A stretch of DNA of 64,000 nucleotides from positions 2,473,501-2,537,500 of the forward strand of contig CM047426.1 in NCBI GenBank assembly GCA_026168455.1, written 5' to 3'. The DNA is from Theocolax elegans (Eukaryota > Arthropoda > Insecta > Hymenoptera > Cerocephalidae). Shown here one piece after another: positions 1 to 14,000 of this stretch (positions are counted from its first letter, which is position 1; every line of letters begins with the position of its first letter). The notes below the pieces were generated by a model. It made no database searches. It saw only the letters and a program-made list of their open reading frames with translations, and was not told where the DNA came from. The translations under genes were made by a program, and so were the position numbers.

Positions 1-41
1 ATTATTTATTACATAATCAGAATCATCCAACAATCAGTATC

Positions 42-92
<51 letters not shown>

Positions 93-206
93 ATATAATA
101 CCTCTTGTCAAGTGAGAGGTTAGGTTTATCATTCCTTGTAGAACAGTCTGGATATTACAAAAGGACAGTTTTCTTGTATATTTTAGTTTTAAGAATTTTT
201 AAAGTT
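1..206. promoter_or_regulatory. Upstream region of NDUFB8 with (TA)n tract
   Basis: An AT-rich leader contains a (TA)n microsatellite at about 45-88, followed by unremarkable sequence up to the ATG at 207. It presumably holds the promoter and 5' UTR of the complex I gene. I see no clear core promoter motif apart from the TA tract. An open frame runs upstream of the chosen ATG from 105, but that part has no complex I similarity. Confidence 0.35.
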
Positions 207-1210
207 ATGGCAATGGCGTTGTCCAAAGTAATAAATGTTATGAGATTAGCAAATTCAAGGAGTATCAGTACGTTTTATCCTCGACAAGCCTGTAAGTGTT
301 TAATTGCAAATTTTTTGTTAGTACCCAATGTTTATATAATGACAAAAAGTATGACAGTGTATTTGATATTATTTTTATTTTTTTTAAGTACCGATTGTTA
401 CATGTATGTTTTCTTAAACTATATTTACTTATGGATACAAAAACAGTTTTATATAGTACAGAGCTTTTTCTATAAAATTATAGTTATTCATGGATAATTA
501 GTTTATACGTGAACAAAGTATCTCATTAATATATGTATTGTAAAGTGATTATAGTCATTATTGTTTTACTTATGGATACAAAAAGAGTACTACTAGACAA
601 TGATGTATATTTTCTTTTATATAGTTTGGAATAAGGATTGGATGCCCGGTCCATACCCCAAAACAGAAGAGGAACGTAAGAAAGCTGCGGAGAAGTATAA
701 TTTACATCCAAGTGAATACAAACCTTACAGCGACGAAGATGGTAGAGGTTACGGAGATTATCCAGAACTTCCTTATGTAGGACAAGGAACAAGAGATCCT
801 CACTATCCTTATGATATGCCAGAATTGAGAAGAAACTTCAACGAGCCAGTAACAAATTTTCCTAAAATTTTAATTATAATTATTGAATTACAAATTATTA
901 TACATTAATAAAATATTTCAGGTTCACATTGAGGTATCGGTGCTTGGCGAAGATCGATTGTGTGATTATGGTGAAAAACTGCGTTACTCCTATGGTTACA
1001 TGGCTTTTGTATATTTTGCTGTATTTGGAGGTACCTTCGGAGCGTTGTACCTCTCAGAATTGTATTTGCCAATGTTTCAGCCAGTTGTAAGTTAACGAAA
1101 TCAACAATCGTGGTTATATTAATTTTACATACCATCTTATTTTATTTCAGATGGAAAAGCAATACCCGTGGAAAGGAAAGAAATACTACACATTTAACAA
1201 GGCAGAATAA
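207..1210 (+). CDS. NDUFB8: NADH dehydrogenase (ubiquinone) 1 beta subcomplex subunit 8 (ND-ASHI), nuclear gene, 4 exons
   Basis: This is an accessory subunit of mitochondrial complex I, in the inner-membrane arm. I read exons 207-291, 625-848, 922-1086 and 1151-1210 joined by GT-AG introns, giving about 177 residues, the usual family length. The N-terminus (from MAMALSKV) is basic, Ser-rich and free of acidic residues, as expected of a mitochondrial targeting peptide. Exon 2 carries the family signature WMPGPYPKT, then a YGDYPELP stretch, a DPHYPYD stretch and RRNFNEP. Exon 3 encodes the single membrane helix (FVYFAVFGGTFGALYL region). Exon 4 encodes the short charged C-terminus MEKQYPWKGKKYYTFNKAE. 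The start at 207 is preferred to the upstream in-frame Met at 105 because the presequence begins there and gives the right length. Splice phases agree at all three junctions. An AATAAA signal lies at 1299. No frame breaks are seen. Confidence 0.93.
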
Positions 1211-1298
1211 TTTACTAAATACGTTTAAAAAAGAAAAACTTGGTACATATATATATATACTTTCAAATTGCAAATTAAAATAATATTTAAATTATTAA

Positions 1299-1304
1299 AA
1301 TAAA
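1299..1304 (+). terminator. Likely polyadenylation signal of NDUFB8
   Basis: An AATAAA hexamer lies 89 bases past the NDUFB8 stop codon in an AT-rich 3' flank. The position suits a short 3' UTR. In DNA this AT-rich such hexamers also arise by chance. Confidence 0.45.
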
Positions 1305-1310
1305 TTGTTA

Positions 1311-4280
1311 TAACTTGTACTACATTAACATTGTGTACTGTTTTTCATTTCTTATTCTCTCTTAAGCTTAGTAATTTAAGACTGTTCAACATAAACAATA
1401 AAAGAAAATGTTACTACAAATTTTAAATAGTTATTATTAATTATTCACAGAGAAATATCTCTAATTTAGACAAGAGAATGTCTGACATGTTTATTTACAA
1501 GGATAATAACAAGATGTCTAATTTGACGTTGAAAATTTACATAACATAATACACACTGTTGTATTAGTAAAGAAACTCAATATAATTATTTGTTAAGTAA
1601 TTAAACATTCAATAGGGAAGGATCATTAAATATTATTAAAAGAAAATTATTCAGTGTAATATCAAGTAATAATTTAAAATGAATGTAATAATACTTAATC
1701 ATTTGTTATTTAAATTTAATTGATTTGATAATTTTTATTTACATATTGTAATGTAATTTTTCTTGCGTACAATTCAGTTTTTGTTGATTATTACTACAAA
1801 TTAAAATTTTTAAATAATAGATATGTAATGTAAGATTAACACTTTTACTAAATTTATTTATTTATTTAACTAAATGTGAGGTCTAGTTTTTCCTTTTACA
1901 ATAAAAGAAAATAAATTAGCGACATATCATCAAATCTAATAAATTAATTATTTTTTAATTTATTAAATTTTTAAAGTGTTGTTGTTTGTTTTAAAACATA
2001 ATGAACACGTCGATTATCATACAAATTTTCGTACATTGCTATCCAAAAATGAAAAAATTTAATAAAATGTATTATTAGCGACAATTAAAGAAAAAGTGAA
2101 AAAAAATGTAACCATGAACAAACCTGAAAAAAAATAAAAAATAAAAATGCGTTCTTAGTGAGCAGATAAAAAAAACCTCTAATCTTATACACGAAATTAA
2201 AAAAAAAGAATCAAAATAAGTGTATTCTTATACCCAAAATCGAAAAAAAGTCAAAAAAGGCAAATATGTTCATATCCAAAACTAAAAAAGAAATCTGAAT
2301 ATCTAGACACCAAAAAAATTATTCTTACATAAAATTGAATCTTACGTAAAAGTAAAAAAAAATAAGTATTTTCCATTCCAAATCCGCCAAAATAAAAATC
2401 AAGGAAAGAAGCTTCATTGTATCAAAAAAACATTCAAAAAAGATAAATTCTTTTCCGTCTAAAATAAAAAGCAAACAACAAATATATCTTTCTCAACTAA
2501 AATCAAAATTCAAAATTTAAAATAAAAAAAGAAATGTACTTAAATACCAAGCATAATATTTCGAAACAAATTAAAATTTTACCCTAAATAATACAAAAAT
2601 AGTTAAAAGAAAATAATCTATTATATTCAAAATTAAAAAAAATAGAATAATTGTTTTCGATACAAGTGTGCAAACTGGGTGATTCAGGCACGGGTGCCTG
2701 TAATAATATTTAAAATTATAATAGAAAAATTGATTTTTCCCCGAATCACTTTGTCTCTCGTAATTTTGAGCACTGCTGCATCAAGATTTTAATTTGCATA
2801 CTAATGCGGAAGAGTACTACTTTGCACATTCAAACGCTTGCGCAAAATCGAATTTTGCACACGAAGTTAGGAAAAAGTATTTATAGCGTCGCTAATAAAA
2901 AAAATCAAAATATCCAAAATTAAAAAAAGTTAAGGTGTAGATTGTATGCTCTTAACCAAAATTAAAAAAGAAATCTGAATATCTAGACACCAAAAAAATT
3001 ATTCTTACATAAAATTGAATCTTACGTAAAAGTAAAAAAAAATAAGTATTTTCCATTCCAAATCCGCCAAAATAAAAATCAAGGAAAGAAGCTTCATTGT
3101 ATCAAAAAAACATTCAAAAAAGATAAATTCTTTTCCGTCTAAAATAAAAAGCAAACAACAAATATATCTTTCTCAACTAAAATCAAAATTCAAAATTTAA
3201 AATAAAAAAAGAAATGTACTTAAATACCAAGCATAATATTTCGAAACAAATTAAAATTTTACCCTAAATAATACAAAAATAGTTAAAAGAAAATAATCTA
3301 TTATATTCAAAATTAAAAAAAATAGAATAATTGTTTTCGATACAAGTGTGCAAACTGGGTGATTCAGGCACGGGTGCCTGTAATAATATTTAAAATTATA
3401 ATAGAAAAATTGATTTTTCCCCGAATCACTTTGTCTCTCGTAATTTTGAGCACTGCTGCATCAAGATTTTAATTTGCATACTAATGCGGAAGAGTACTAC
3501 TTTGCACATTCAAACGTTTGCGCAAAATCGAATTTTGCACACGAAGTTAGGAAAAAGTATTTATAGCGTCGCTAATAAAAAAAATCAAAATATCCAAAAT
3601 TAAAAAAAAGTTAAGGTGTAGATTGTATGCGCTTAACCAAAATTAAAATCTATAAAATTAAAAAAAAGTACTTATACATGCTTAACAAAAATTGAAAAAT
3701 CCAAAATTAAACAAAGAAGTACATATATAGCATTGTTGATCAAAATCAAAAAATCCAAAATAAAAAAAAGAGTACTTATAGCTTCCTCAACCAAAAAAAT
3801 AAAATAAAACCAAATTTTTAAAATTGAGTACTAACAGCGTTTATATCCAATATTAAAAAATCCAAAATGAAAAAAAAAAAACTACACTTATAACGTCCCC
3901 AACCAAATTAAAAAAATTCAAAATTAACAAAAGTTAGTACTCGTAGTTTCGTAAACCAAAATAAAAAAATTCCATATTAAAAAAAACAAGATAAGTACCT
4001 TCCCTACCCAAACTCAAACAAAAAACCCAAAATTAGAGAACCACGAACCCAAGTACACCAAAAACACATTTATTCCAAAAAAAAAATGTCTGTCCTACCC
4101 AAAAACTCAAAAAAACCATCCCCATCCAAAATCGAAAAAAAATAACCCAAATTAAAAAAAAACCCATTAAACGCCTGTACAACCCAAAATCTTCGAAAAA
4201 AAAGTAAAAACGAATGGCGTAACGCCGATCGAAAAATTAAAATTAGCCATCATACGAATATCTCCAAACCTCTCTCTCAT
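1311..4280. repeat. Intergenic A-rich degenerate repeat tract
   Basis: The spacer between NDUFB8 and the integrin gene has no coding exon I can support. From about 2030 to 4240 it is built from a degenerate short unit around the phrase CCAAAATTAAAAAA followed by AGTACTTATAGCG-like words, recurring every 40-60 bases. The strand bias (A-rich, T-poor on +) is constant throughout. It looks like a decayed minisatellite. A recent large tandem duplication inside it is listed separately. Confidence 0.6.
2283..3643. repeat. Two-copy tandem duplication, unit about 680 bp
   Basis: The sequence from about 2283 to 2962 is repeated almost letter for letter at 2963-3643, offset 680. Only a few differences are visible, such as CGCTTGCGC against CGTTTGCGC, and an A-run length change near the end. 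Each unit contains a perfect 16-base palindrome, CAGGCACGGGTGCCTG, and a short G+C-richer patch in an otherwise A-rich unit. Such similarity implies a very recent event or an assembly duplication. Confidence 0.9.
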
Positions 4281-4559
4281 TCTCCACGGGCGCGCGCGCG
4301 CGCGTTCGTGTATATTTTTAAACGTTTATGCAACCCACCTGAGGGCCATATGTAAACCATATGAAAACCGACCTCCGGGAAACCCATATGTGCACACTTT
4401 CGAAAAGCGCGAAAATGCCCGTACATCCAAAAACTACCTCCAAGTGAAAAAACAAAAGTTACCATGCAAAAAAAACAATAAATTTCATCCAAAAAAAAGA
4501 AAAAACAAAATTCGCAAAAAAAAAAGAAAGAAAGATCGACATTATTCCTAATAAGGAAT

Positions 4560-4775
4560 CGGAGGCGTGTGTATAAGCCGTCGCGTTATATACACACAGA
4601 GAGACACACACATAGTGGGCGTCGACAGAATAACCGGCTCGAGAGAAAGAGAGAGAAGGAGAGAGAGAGAGAAAGAGAGGGACGTCTGAATGGTGTACAA
4701 GCCCATTTTAAGAGAAACTCTTTAGTCCGCTTGACTCACTGCGGACGATCGCATCGCCATTTCAGTCCTCTCTCT
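4560..4775 (+). promoter_or_regulatory. Candidate promoter of the integrin alpha gene (GAGA repeats, initiator-like site)
   Basis: A G+C-richer island begins just after the A-rich repeat tract. It contains TATATACACA at about 4588, a dense run of GAGAG words at 4640-4682 that would bind GAGA factor in flies, and a TTCAGTCC initiator-like word near 4764 followed by a CT-rich stretch. It lies about 240 bases upstream of the integrin ATG at 5005, a reasonable 5' UTR distance. An alternating CG run lies at about 4288-4304. The calls are motif-based only. Confidence 0.4.
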
Positions 4776-5004
4776 CTCGTATACGCGCATATATCATTTC
4801 CTCTTCTTACTTTTTTTTTTCTTTTTTAACCATGTCGTTTCCCCTTTTTTCTTTATTTTTTAAATTGATATAAAAGAAAAAAAACACACACAGTTTTACA
4901 CGCGTACAAATGGACAAGAATCTCAAAGTGACCGGGGGGGAAAAATTGAGTTAGGAAATAGTGTTCGTTTTGTGTTTATTTATTTAAAAAAAAATTGAAG
5001 AAAA

Positions 5005-8000
5005 ATGTGGTTTTGGTATTGTTGGTTGGCGGGTTGTTGTTGGTGGTGGTTGTCGTTCTCGAGGGGGATCGAGGGTTTCAACGTCGAAACCGATCACTAC
5101 GCTATTTATCGGGGTAGCGTGCAATCGATGTTTGGTTTCTCCGTCGCCGAGTACCGTGACCAGAATCATCGTGGTTGGTAAGTAAATATATATTTCTTTT
5201 CTTCGCATTTTAAGAAAAAAATACGCAATTAAAAAAAAAAGATTCCTAAAAGATTGTTCAAGCGTTTCGTTACTTTTCGGACACCCTATATATATATATA
5301 CACATACGCGCACACATGTATGTATATCTATTATTATCCGTTTGCGTGTATAAAAATGGATATTTTTTAAAAAAAAGAAAAAAAAATAGATTTTTCGATC
5401 ACGCCTTTATAATTGAATTGCGGAGGAGGGCAAGAAATATATACCGCGTGTATCATTTTTTTCTTTTCGCGTCGTTACGCATATATTTATTTACTTATTT
5501 AACCAGTTAAAAAATTATACAAAAATGATGTTATCCCTACAGAGATAAAAAAAAATCCCTACAATAGAGATAAATCACAGTATATACATATACCGATCTT
5601 TTTTTTTTGGTTGTACCATTTATTTTATGCATGTGTATATGGTAGCGAGTGTGGGTATAAAAATACACGAATTAGTGAGCACCCACACGTTATCGCGGAT
5701 TTGTGTGTGTGACATGTGTGGAGCGAAGGTTTATACGCGCACGCGCGCGCTCGTTTATTCGAGTGCGATATATATATATGTGTATGAATGTATGTGTATG
5801 GGTTTCTTAATAGGAGAGTACTTGACTTGTCTGTAGTAGCATTCTTATTATTCGTTTCTTTTTTTTTATTTTTTCTAATGGAATTGAGAGGGTGAAGGAG
5901 GTTTTTTTGGTGTTTTCGATGGATGGTGAGATTTTTTGCTGTGAATATGTGGAAGTGTTTGTGGAATTTTAGTTTATTAGTTCTTTTTTTTGGAGTTGTG
6001 GATGGATGGATAATATGGTTGTTGTAAAATTGAGATATTTTGTGATATGATGGATTTTTGTTAAGAATGTTATAGTGTTTGAAGAATTTCAGGTTTTGTT
6101 GAAGTCTCTTTTTTGTTATTTTTTTTTCGATGGATTGCTGGTAAATAATGGAGATTTTTTGGTGGTATGTAGGAGTTTTGGTGAGAATGTGGGAGTGTTT
6201 AAGGAATTTCAGTTTATTGAGTGGAATTGTTTGAGGTATTTTAGTTTCTTTAAATTTTCTTTAAATTTTTTTTTAAATAATTTTTGGATAGATTGTTGGT
6301 AAATAGTGGAGATTTTTTGGTAATATCATGGGATTTTTTGTGAGAATGATAGTGTTTGAGGTATTTTAAGTTTTTTTGGATTTTTTAATGGACAGTTGCT
6401 CTGTAAATCGCAAATAGCGCAAAATCACTTTCTTAATAGTGCAAATAGGGGCACTTTTTTTCAAAAGTCAAACATCTGTTGTTTTTAAGAAAATGTATAT
6501 TACCATTAAAAGTACGTATAAACTTTTTTTGCAAGATAAAAATCATTTTTTCGTAGTAACTGGATTTTCACTGTAACAAGTGATTATTCACTATTTGCAA
6601 TGAGTGTGGTATATTAGTAGATAGTTTTTTTTTCTTGGAAATTAATTTTTGTCTTTTATTTTGTGTCATCATCAATCATCTCTTTAAATAATTTTATTAC
6701 TGATTACAAATGGACTTAATAGTAATCCATTTATTAATCTTAATAGTAATACATTTTGAATGATTCATGAATCAATTTTTTTTTCGAAACATATAATTTT
6801 TATAGTTAAGAAAAAAATATAAATGTATATGAATTATAAAATCGTATATTATTTTTCAAATTAATTTGTTACAGACTGCTATTTATTCATTCATGTATGG
6901 AAATGATGTTACTATTATTTAATGAATGGATCGATGAAGTTGAATTTTTAATGAGATAATGAATGAAAGGACGAATGAATTTTTTGTCAAATAAGCGTGT
7001 ATTCTGCTGATTTTGTTAAAATAACTTTAGTTTTGAGTGATTTTAGATCGTTTACTTATTAATTTAAACTATTTTGTTTTTTTTCAATACGTCGATTGGT
7101 AAAATGAATTTATTTAGGTTGCTTATTTATTTATTATTAATGTTTTTATTGTGAAAAAATGATCTGATGTAATTGAAATTTTTCATGTTCCTTTTGTATA
7201 CGACATGATTTTTGTTAAGAAATTTTCATTTACAATCCTTAAAAGTACTGTCAATAACAATAATGAATTAATTTTTTTATTATCATTTTAACGTCGGTAA
7301 TTAATTATAGTAGAATCATAAAAACGTAATATAATGATAAAAATTACACAAATAACAAAAATATCTTTTACATTTTGTTAGATTCAATCAATTTATTAAT
7401 TACAGTCATGAAGTTAATTTTTTTCCACATGATTACGTATACCGATATTACAAATTACTCATGAATGATTTTCTCGTTTACGTTCACATACCTTGACGTA
7501 TTAAAAAGTTGTAAATTTTTCGCATTTTTAGAAATTTATAACCCTACAAATTGGATTTTTATTGCTCTTTATTTTAAAAGTTACCTGAACTCCAAAATCA
7601 ACATACTTAACGTTATCCAATACCATCGTTTTTACGTTAGTACGCGTTCTAAATTTTAAATGCGCATTCGAAAGTTGACTACGTTGATAGTGGTTGGACA
7701 TGTAGATCTTATTTATCGATAAATCACCGATTTTTAACTGTATACGTATACGAGACATTCTTTATTACATATATGCGTGCACACAGATACACACACACAC
7801 ACACACCCACAACTTACCATACTAACGCACTTGCACACTTAAACACACAAATTTATGTAAACACACAAATAGACATACACACTTAGGCATAAACACAGAA
7901 GCACACATAGGCATACACGCAGAAGCACACAAGCACACTCAAACACACAAACACAGAAGTACACTTAAAAACTCTTGAACACAGACATTTATATACTTAA

Positions 8001-11000
8001 AATCACCCAGTCACAAACACACAAATGCACAAGCACAATTACATACACACAAACAGAGAAGCACACTCACACACAAAAACACACAATCACACTTAGACTC
8101 ACTTACAAAAACTCAGAAGTACACTTTGACACACATGTAAACATAAACACACAATCACAGTTAGGACTCACTTACTACAAACTCACAAGTACACTTTGAC
8201 ACAGATGTAAACATAAACACACTTAAACACACAAAAACACACAATCACACTTAGACTCACTTACACAAACTCAGAAGTACACTTTGACACACATGTAAAC
8301 ATAAACACACAAAAACACAAACGGGTACACAAGCACGCTGAAAAAATAAAATAAATAAATTCTAATCACGTCTGATTATCAGATTTTCTTTTGCTTTGGT
8401 AATGTGTGTAAGAAGATAAACAGCTGTTATTATCCGGAAGTTTGAATGTTGTAATTTATTCTGATGAGCCTTTGTTCTCCTATGATGACTACTTACTTAC
8501 TGTTTCTTCGATAAAATTTTTATTTCTTTTTCTTTTAATTGGTCTCGTTTCGTCGTGGATTTTTCTCTTCTTTTTTTAATAATACTTGAATATAATTATA
8601 TTTATTTATTTATTAATTTATCTAGAGTAACATATACTTTACATAACTTTATACAATTAGTGATACGCAATAATTATCCAGCAGAGAAAATTTTTCTGGT
8701 TCGGTCTTAAATCTAAAGGAATTAAAAACGAAACGTTAATCAATAACAAAAATCATAAGCCAACTTTTTTCAATTTAAAGATTATTACAAGGATTAAGAA
8801 AAGGGATTATTATTGAGAAATAAAAAAATTTTTTTTTGATGAATGTTCTTTTGACAAAGTGTTAGAAAAATTGTACGGTTGTCGGGTGCGTATCGTTACT
8901 TTTGTTTCATCAAGTTATTATAATTATTGTAATTATTATTATTATTATTAATTTAATGCATTTATTGCTCACGATTATTTTTTTCTTTTAATTTGTATAA
9001 TAATCTAAACAAATTTCCAGGGTGATTGTCGGCGCGCCGCTCAACGAAACCAATCAGGTCGGTGTCCAAAAAGGCGGTGCAGTATTCAGATGCGACATAG
9101 CCGAAGATGATCGATGCTTTCCGGTTGAATTTGATAAAAAAGGTTCGTATATACATATATCTTTATCGCCCTTCCTCATCCTCGTCCTCCCCTCCGGCGT
9201 GTCGACATAACCTAATTAATAACCGAGAAACACACCTTGAAAGAAAAGAAAAAAAAGGGACATTTTTATCGATCCGCCACACCTTCGGCGTCTGTATAGA
9301 TAGATGGACAGGAGGATGATAATTATATATATGTGTGTATGTATGGGCTACCTATCCTGTAAATAGAGGTTAGCTTTTTTTTTTTTTGTTTTAGAGTTGC
9401 CTTTATATCTTTTAATTATTTTAATTATATAGGTGGTCGCATGCGTTGTTCTCTTCTTTTTTTTTAAATAATTGTATATTATAGGTTTGGATTATGTAAG
9501 GTCGACCAAGAGCGCAACGGGAGTGGAGCCGATCGATGATAAATCGTATCAATGGTTTGGTGCTACTATATCGACGTCTATGACGGATGGTGGTCCTTTA
9601 TTGGTAAGTTTTGCACTTTGTTTTTCTGTGTGTGTTTGTTTTTTTTGAGGATAATAAGAAAGGAGTTTTTAAACAGCTAATTTAATTCCCTATATACAAC
9701 CTACGAAAATAGCTTTTTCTTCCCTCAGACACTAAAAAACTGTGTTTTTTTTCTAGGGTGCAAAATAACTGTTTTAATCCCTAGTTGTTTAGAAAATAGT
9801 CATTTTTCTCACTAGCGAGGGAAAGAGGTGATTAATAGTAATTTACGTACTAAGAGAGTAAAATTGGAGTTTATTACCGCCAACGCGAAAGTTTCTAAGT
9901 TACTGAAATTTATTTAACGGAATAATTACTATTTACTGTATAACAAATTTTTCACCCAAAACTTCCGGAAAAAAATGTCGCTTAATTTGATGGCAACAAC
10001 AATAACACGTTCTTTTCTTTGTTTACCTGAATAAAAATGTGTTGGTTACTATTCTTATATGATCAACAATGAAGGGGATGTCGGACCCAGAAAATGGTCA
10101 TTTTGTACTTTTTTTATAAATAAATGAATAAAGTTTTTAATAAACGCTCAACGTCAAGCCCTTAGGTATGTTTTAAATAATATACCCAAATTTTTCCAGA
10201 TTTTTAAATCCATAATTTGATCACGATGTTTGGGTTGAAAGATTATGCTTTTTTGGACTAATAATTACCGACCAAACATTGTTTACTCAATTATTATTTA
10301 AAACATGCTTTTTCATTAAAAAATCAAAACGTCAAGCCCTTCCTTATGTTTTCAGCTGTCCGTATGAATTTTTTCAGATTTTTAATGCAATATTTTAGAT
10401 ATAATTTTTGGGTTGAAAGGTGCAGATTCCTGTAATTTAGGTCCGACATCCCGTTAACGTAAAGGAGTTCCAGAACTGGAGTGATTGTGGGGAGTAAAAA
10501 GTACTTTTCTCCCCTTCGTAATAACTACTATTTCCTTATTAGAAGAAAGTACCTTTATTTCCTAGTAAAACACTTTTAATAACCGACGGTCTGAAAAGTG
10601 TACTTTATTGACCCCTTTACAGCAAGTAAAAATTAATTTTATTCATTTATAATAAATTTCATTTGTTGTCCAAAACATTTCTATTTTGTGGTCAGGGTGA
10701 AAAGTCTTATATGTATCTCGGGAGTAATAATACTCGGTCATTAAACTTCGCCTGCGGGAATTAAGACCAATTTTACTTCCTTGATGCTTAAATAATTATT
10801 ACTTCTTAACAAAAAAAGAATCATATCACTGCGCGAAACTATTAAACTCTAACTTTTACGCCCTTTATGTCAAAAAACAGTGTACATATGAGTCTAGGGA
10901 TTTTTTGCTCTCGTTTTTATCGCCGAATCCACCTAGGTCAAAAATCACCTATTTTACTCCCTTGATGCATAATATATTGTTATTATTATTTTCTTTGTTG

Positions 11001-14000
11001 ATAGGCCTGCGCGCCGAAGTATCACTGGTTCGGTTACATCAAAGCTAACTGGTCGGTTGCTGGTTTCAAAGATGTTGTTGGTGCTTGTTGGTTGACCACT
11101 TTAACTGGTGTTTCCTCGAACGAATACTCACCATGTCGAAATAGTATGCGTTGTTCCATTTTTTCCTTAGATTTGAATATTTTTTCGTTAACTTATTTTT
11201 TTATATGTTTAATGTGATTTCGTGTTTTTGCAGACGACACGGCTGGTCATCATCGGCAAGGTATGTGCCAAGCTGGCGTTGGTGCTGCCATCACAAAGGT
11301 AAGGAAGTGTGTTATTTCTATAGAATTTTAAATTGTAAATATTTTATATCAAATTACCGGATTATATTTTTAAAAAATAATTACACTTTTAAAATAATTA
11401 ACTTTCGAAGTTAGTCCAAAATATAATTTCTCTGTAATGCAGGTATTTAATACAAACGCATTATTCTATTGTCTGAAAAAACGTTAGACAATTTCCAAAG
11501 AAACGTAGGTAAAAGTTAGGTTATGCTACTTAAACAATTTTTATTGTTTTAGATATTTATTAAAAATAAATTAAGTACTCCTAACCTCCAAACATTAGCA
11601 ATTAGCCTATTTTTTATATTTTTAAACAATTTAAAAATATAATATTTCAAAATCTATATATAGGTATCATCGTTTATTATTAGTTACAAAAATAGATATT
11701 CCTAACCTAAAACATTAACAAATAGCATTAAAAATTGTTTCGATAGAATTTCGACCATTACAATATTCTTACCTAACAACTTTTATAAAACTTTCCTCGC
11801 CGTGGAAGAAACGTGCTCAATCTAAAATATAAAAATAGATTTGTTACTCACGATTCGACTACTCGGATGCTATATGATTTCACTGAAATTTTCTTTCAGG
11901 ATGGAAAAAGATTGTTTATCGGTGCTCCTGGAAGTTGGTATTGGCAGGGTAATGATTTTTTTTCTTTCAATCAGTAGGATAATTATAATAAAAAAATATC
12001 AATAAATACATTTTTTATAGGTCAATTATTTACAATCGAAAGTAACGTAACTTTACCGTTTGTGCCTGTGAAGGATCCGCATTCAGTTGCTGGAAAAGAA
12101 GGTAATGTCCATTCTGGTGGATTTGGTTTACATTTTCTAATAACTATTATTTTAATAAAAATGAGAGAAAAAATATTGATATTGATGAAATATTGATGAA
12201 ACAATTTTTCCTCATCTGTGGTCATATGAAAACAGCTGATTCGTGACGTTTGTCAATTTTCGCTTTATTGAGCGAGTCAAAATTGTAAATGTTTCTGGCA
12301 AATTTGATCCTGAAATTAGGAGCCAAATTTGTTAAGAGTAAAAAATCACTTGTAGTTAATTCGCTACATTTATTGCGTGAACATTTATTTTAGATAAGCA
12401 TTTGAGAATATGATAATCATACTTTAATTTCTGTATTTAACTTGTTCGTTGTCAAATTTCATTATTTCGTGATTATGTTTTTATAAATCACAGTATGAGA
12501 ACAATTCTTTAATTTTTTAGCCTATTGTAATATACAGCGCAAGATATAATTTTAATTATGTTATATCAATTTGTTAGGCTTCACATCTTCTTACGAGCAA
12601 TTAAGATTGTTAGCGACGAAAGAAGGTCCAGCATCGGAAGATAACAGTTATCTAGGTTACTCCGTGGCTGTCGGTGATTTCTTAGGAAATGGTGACAGTG
12701 GTGTTGCGGTTGGAGTACCACGTGGTGCCGATCTTCGTGGAAAGGTAAACTATTTTTATTTCTTCTCCATTAGATTAATATTAGATTAATAATGTGTTAA
12801 AACTCAAAATTTAAAACGTGTTTCATTTTTGACAGGTGTTACTATTTACGTCGCAATTGTTGAATCATCAGAACATCACTGGTGAACAAATGGGTGCTTA
12901 CTTTGGTTACGCTGTGGCGATTAACGACATCGATGGTGACGATCGTGATGATCTCATAGTCACAGCGCCGTTTTACACTCAACCAGAATTTGCTGGTGTT
13001 AAGATAGAAACCGGTAGGATCTACGTGTTTTACCAGAAAGGGGGTGACACACCGTACCAGAAATTTGACACAAGGTATGTTGAAGATGATAAAAAATGAG
13101 GAATGAGTAATGGTGAAATGTGTGATGATGAAAAGAGTGATGAATGTAATTGATGATGAATGAAGATAAAAAAGAATTAAAAATTAGTAAAAATAAAATG
13201 AATGAAAAAAGAAGACTGATGAGTGTTAAATGAAGATAATGAAAAATGAGGGATAAATGAAAATGAAAACAATGAGAAATAACTGATGATAAAATGAACG
13301 AAGAATGAGGAAAGAAGGATTGTGATACAAGCAATGAATGAAGATGAAAAATAATAAATAATTCAATATTTCATAAAACATTAATTCTTTTTCAGAGACG
13401 GTGAGAGTAATCGTGGTCAATTTGGTTTATCAGTAGCATCGTTAGGTGACATCGATCTCGATGGTTACGGTGACTTCGTCATTGGAGAACCATACGGTGG
13501 GCCAGAAAACCGTGGAGCAATTTATATCTATCACGGATCGAGCGATGGTGTCGAAGAAAAATATTCTCAAGTTATTTACTCGGAAAATCTGGAGCAACCG
13601 GTTCGAACGTTCGGCTGGTCGGTCAGTGGTGGTTTGGATCTGGATGGCAATAATTATCCAGACTTGGTGGTCGGTGCTCACGAGTCGAATAGCGCGATAT
13701 TCTTCCGAGCTAGGCCAGTTATGACCATGTATTCCGAAATTAGCTTCCTATCCGATTCCATCAATTTGAAGAACAAAGCTTGCGTTTTGTCCGACGGAAC
13801 AGCGGTCTCTTGTTCGGAATTGAAAATCTGCTGTATGTTCACTGGTTTGAAATCTAAAGCTCAACACGATTTCAATGTGTACATCTCTTTGGACGATAAG
13901 AAGAAAAACAATCCCCGACTGTTCTTCCTTGATTACGAGAACAAGAATTCGTTGAATTTGACTGTCTCGATTGCCAACGATGAACTACATTGTAGGCAGG

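Larger units (their letters stand above)
5178..9020 (+). other. Integrin intron 1 (about 3.8 kb), with two repeat tracts
   Basis: Bounded by a GTAAGT donor and a TTTCCAG acceptor. It holds no supported exon. 5880-6390 contains about four diverged copies of a 110-130-base unit around GGAGATTTTTTGGT and GTGTTTGAGGAATTTCAG. 7771-8340 is an AC-rich simple-sequence tract. The rest is plain AT-rich DNA with small TA and CG/CA alternations near 5285-5330 and 5740-5800. Confidence 0.7.

Noticed and set aside
105..206. Upstream in-frame extension of NDUFB8 beginning at 105
   Set aside because: The residues before Met at 207 have no presequence character and would make the protein too long; the Met at 207 gives the family length.
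7771..8340. CRISPR-like or telomeric repeat array
   Set aside because: The tract is AC-rich simple sequence without regular spacers, and no TTAGG-type telomere array is present.
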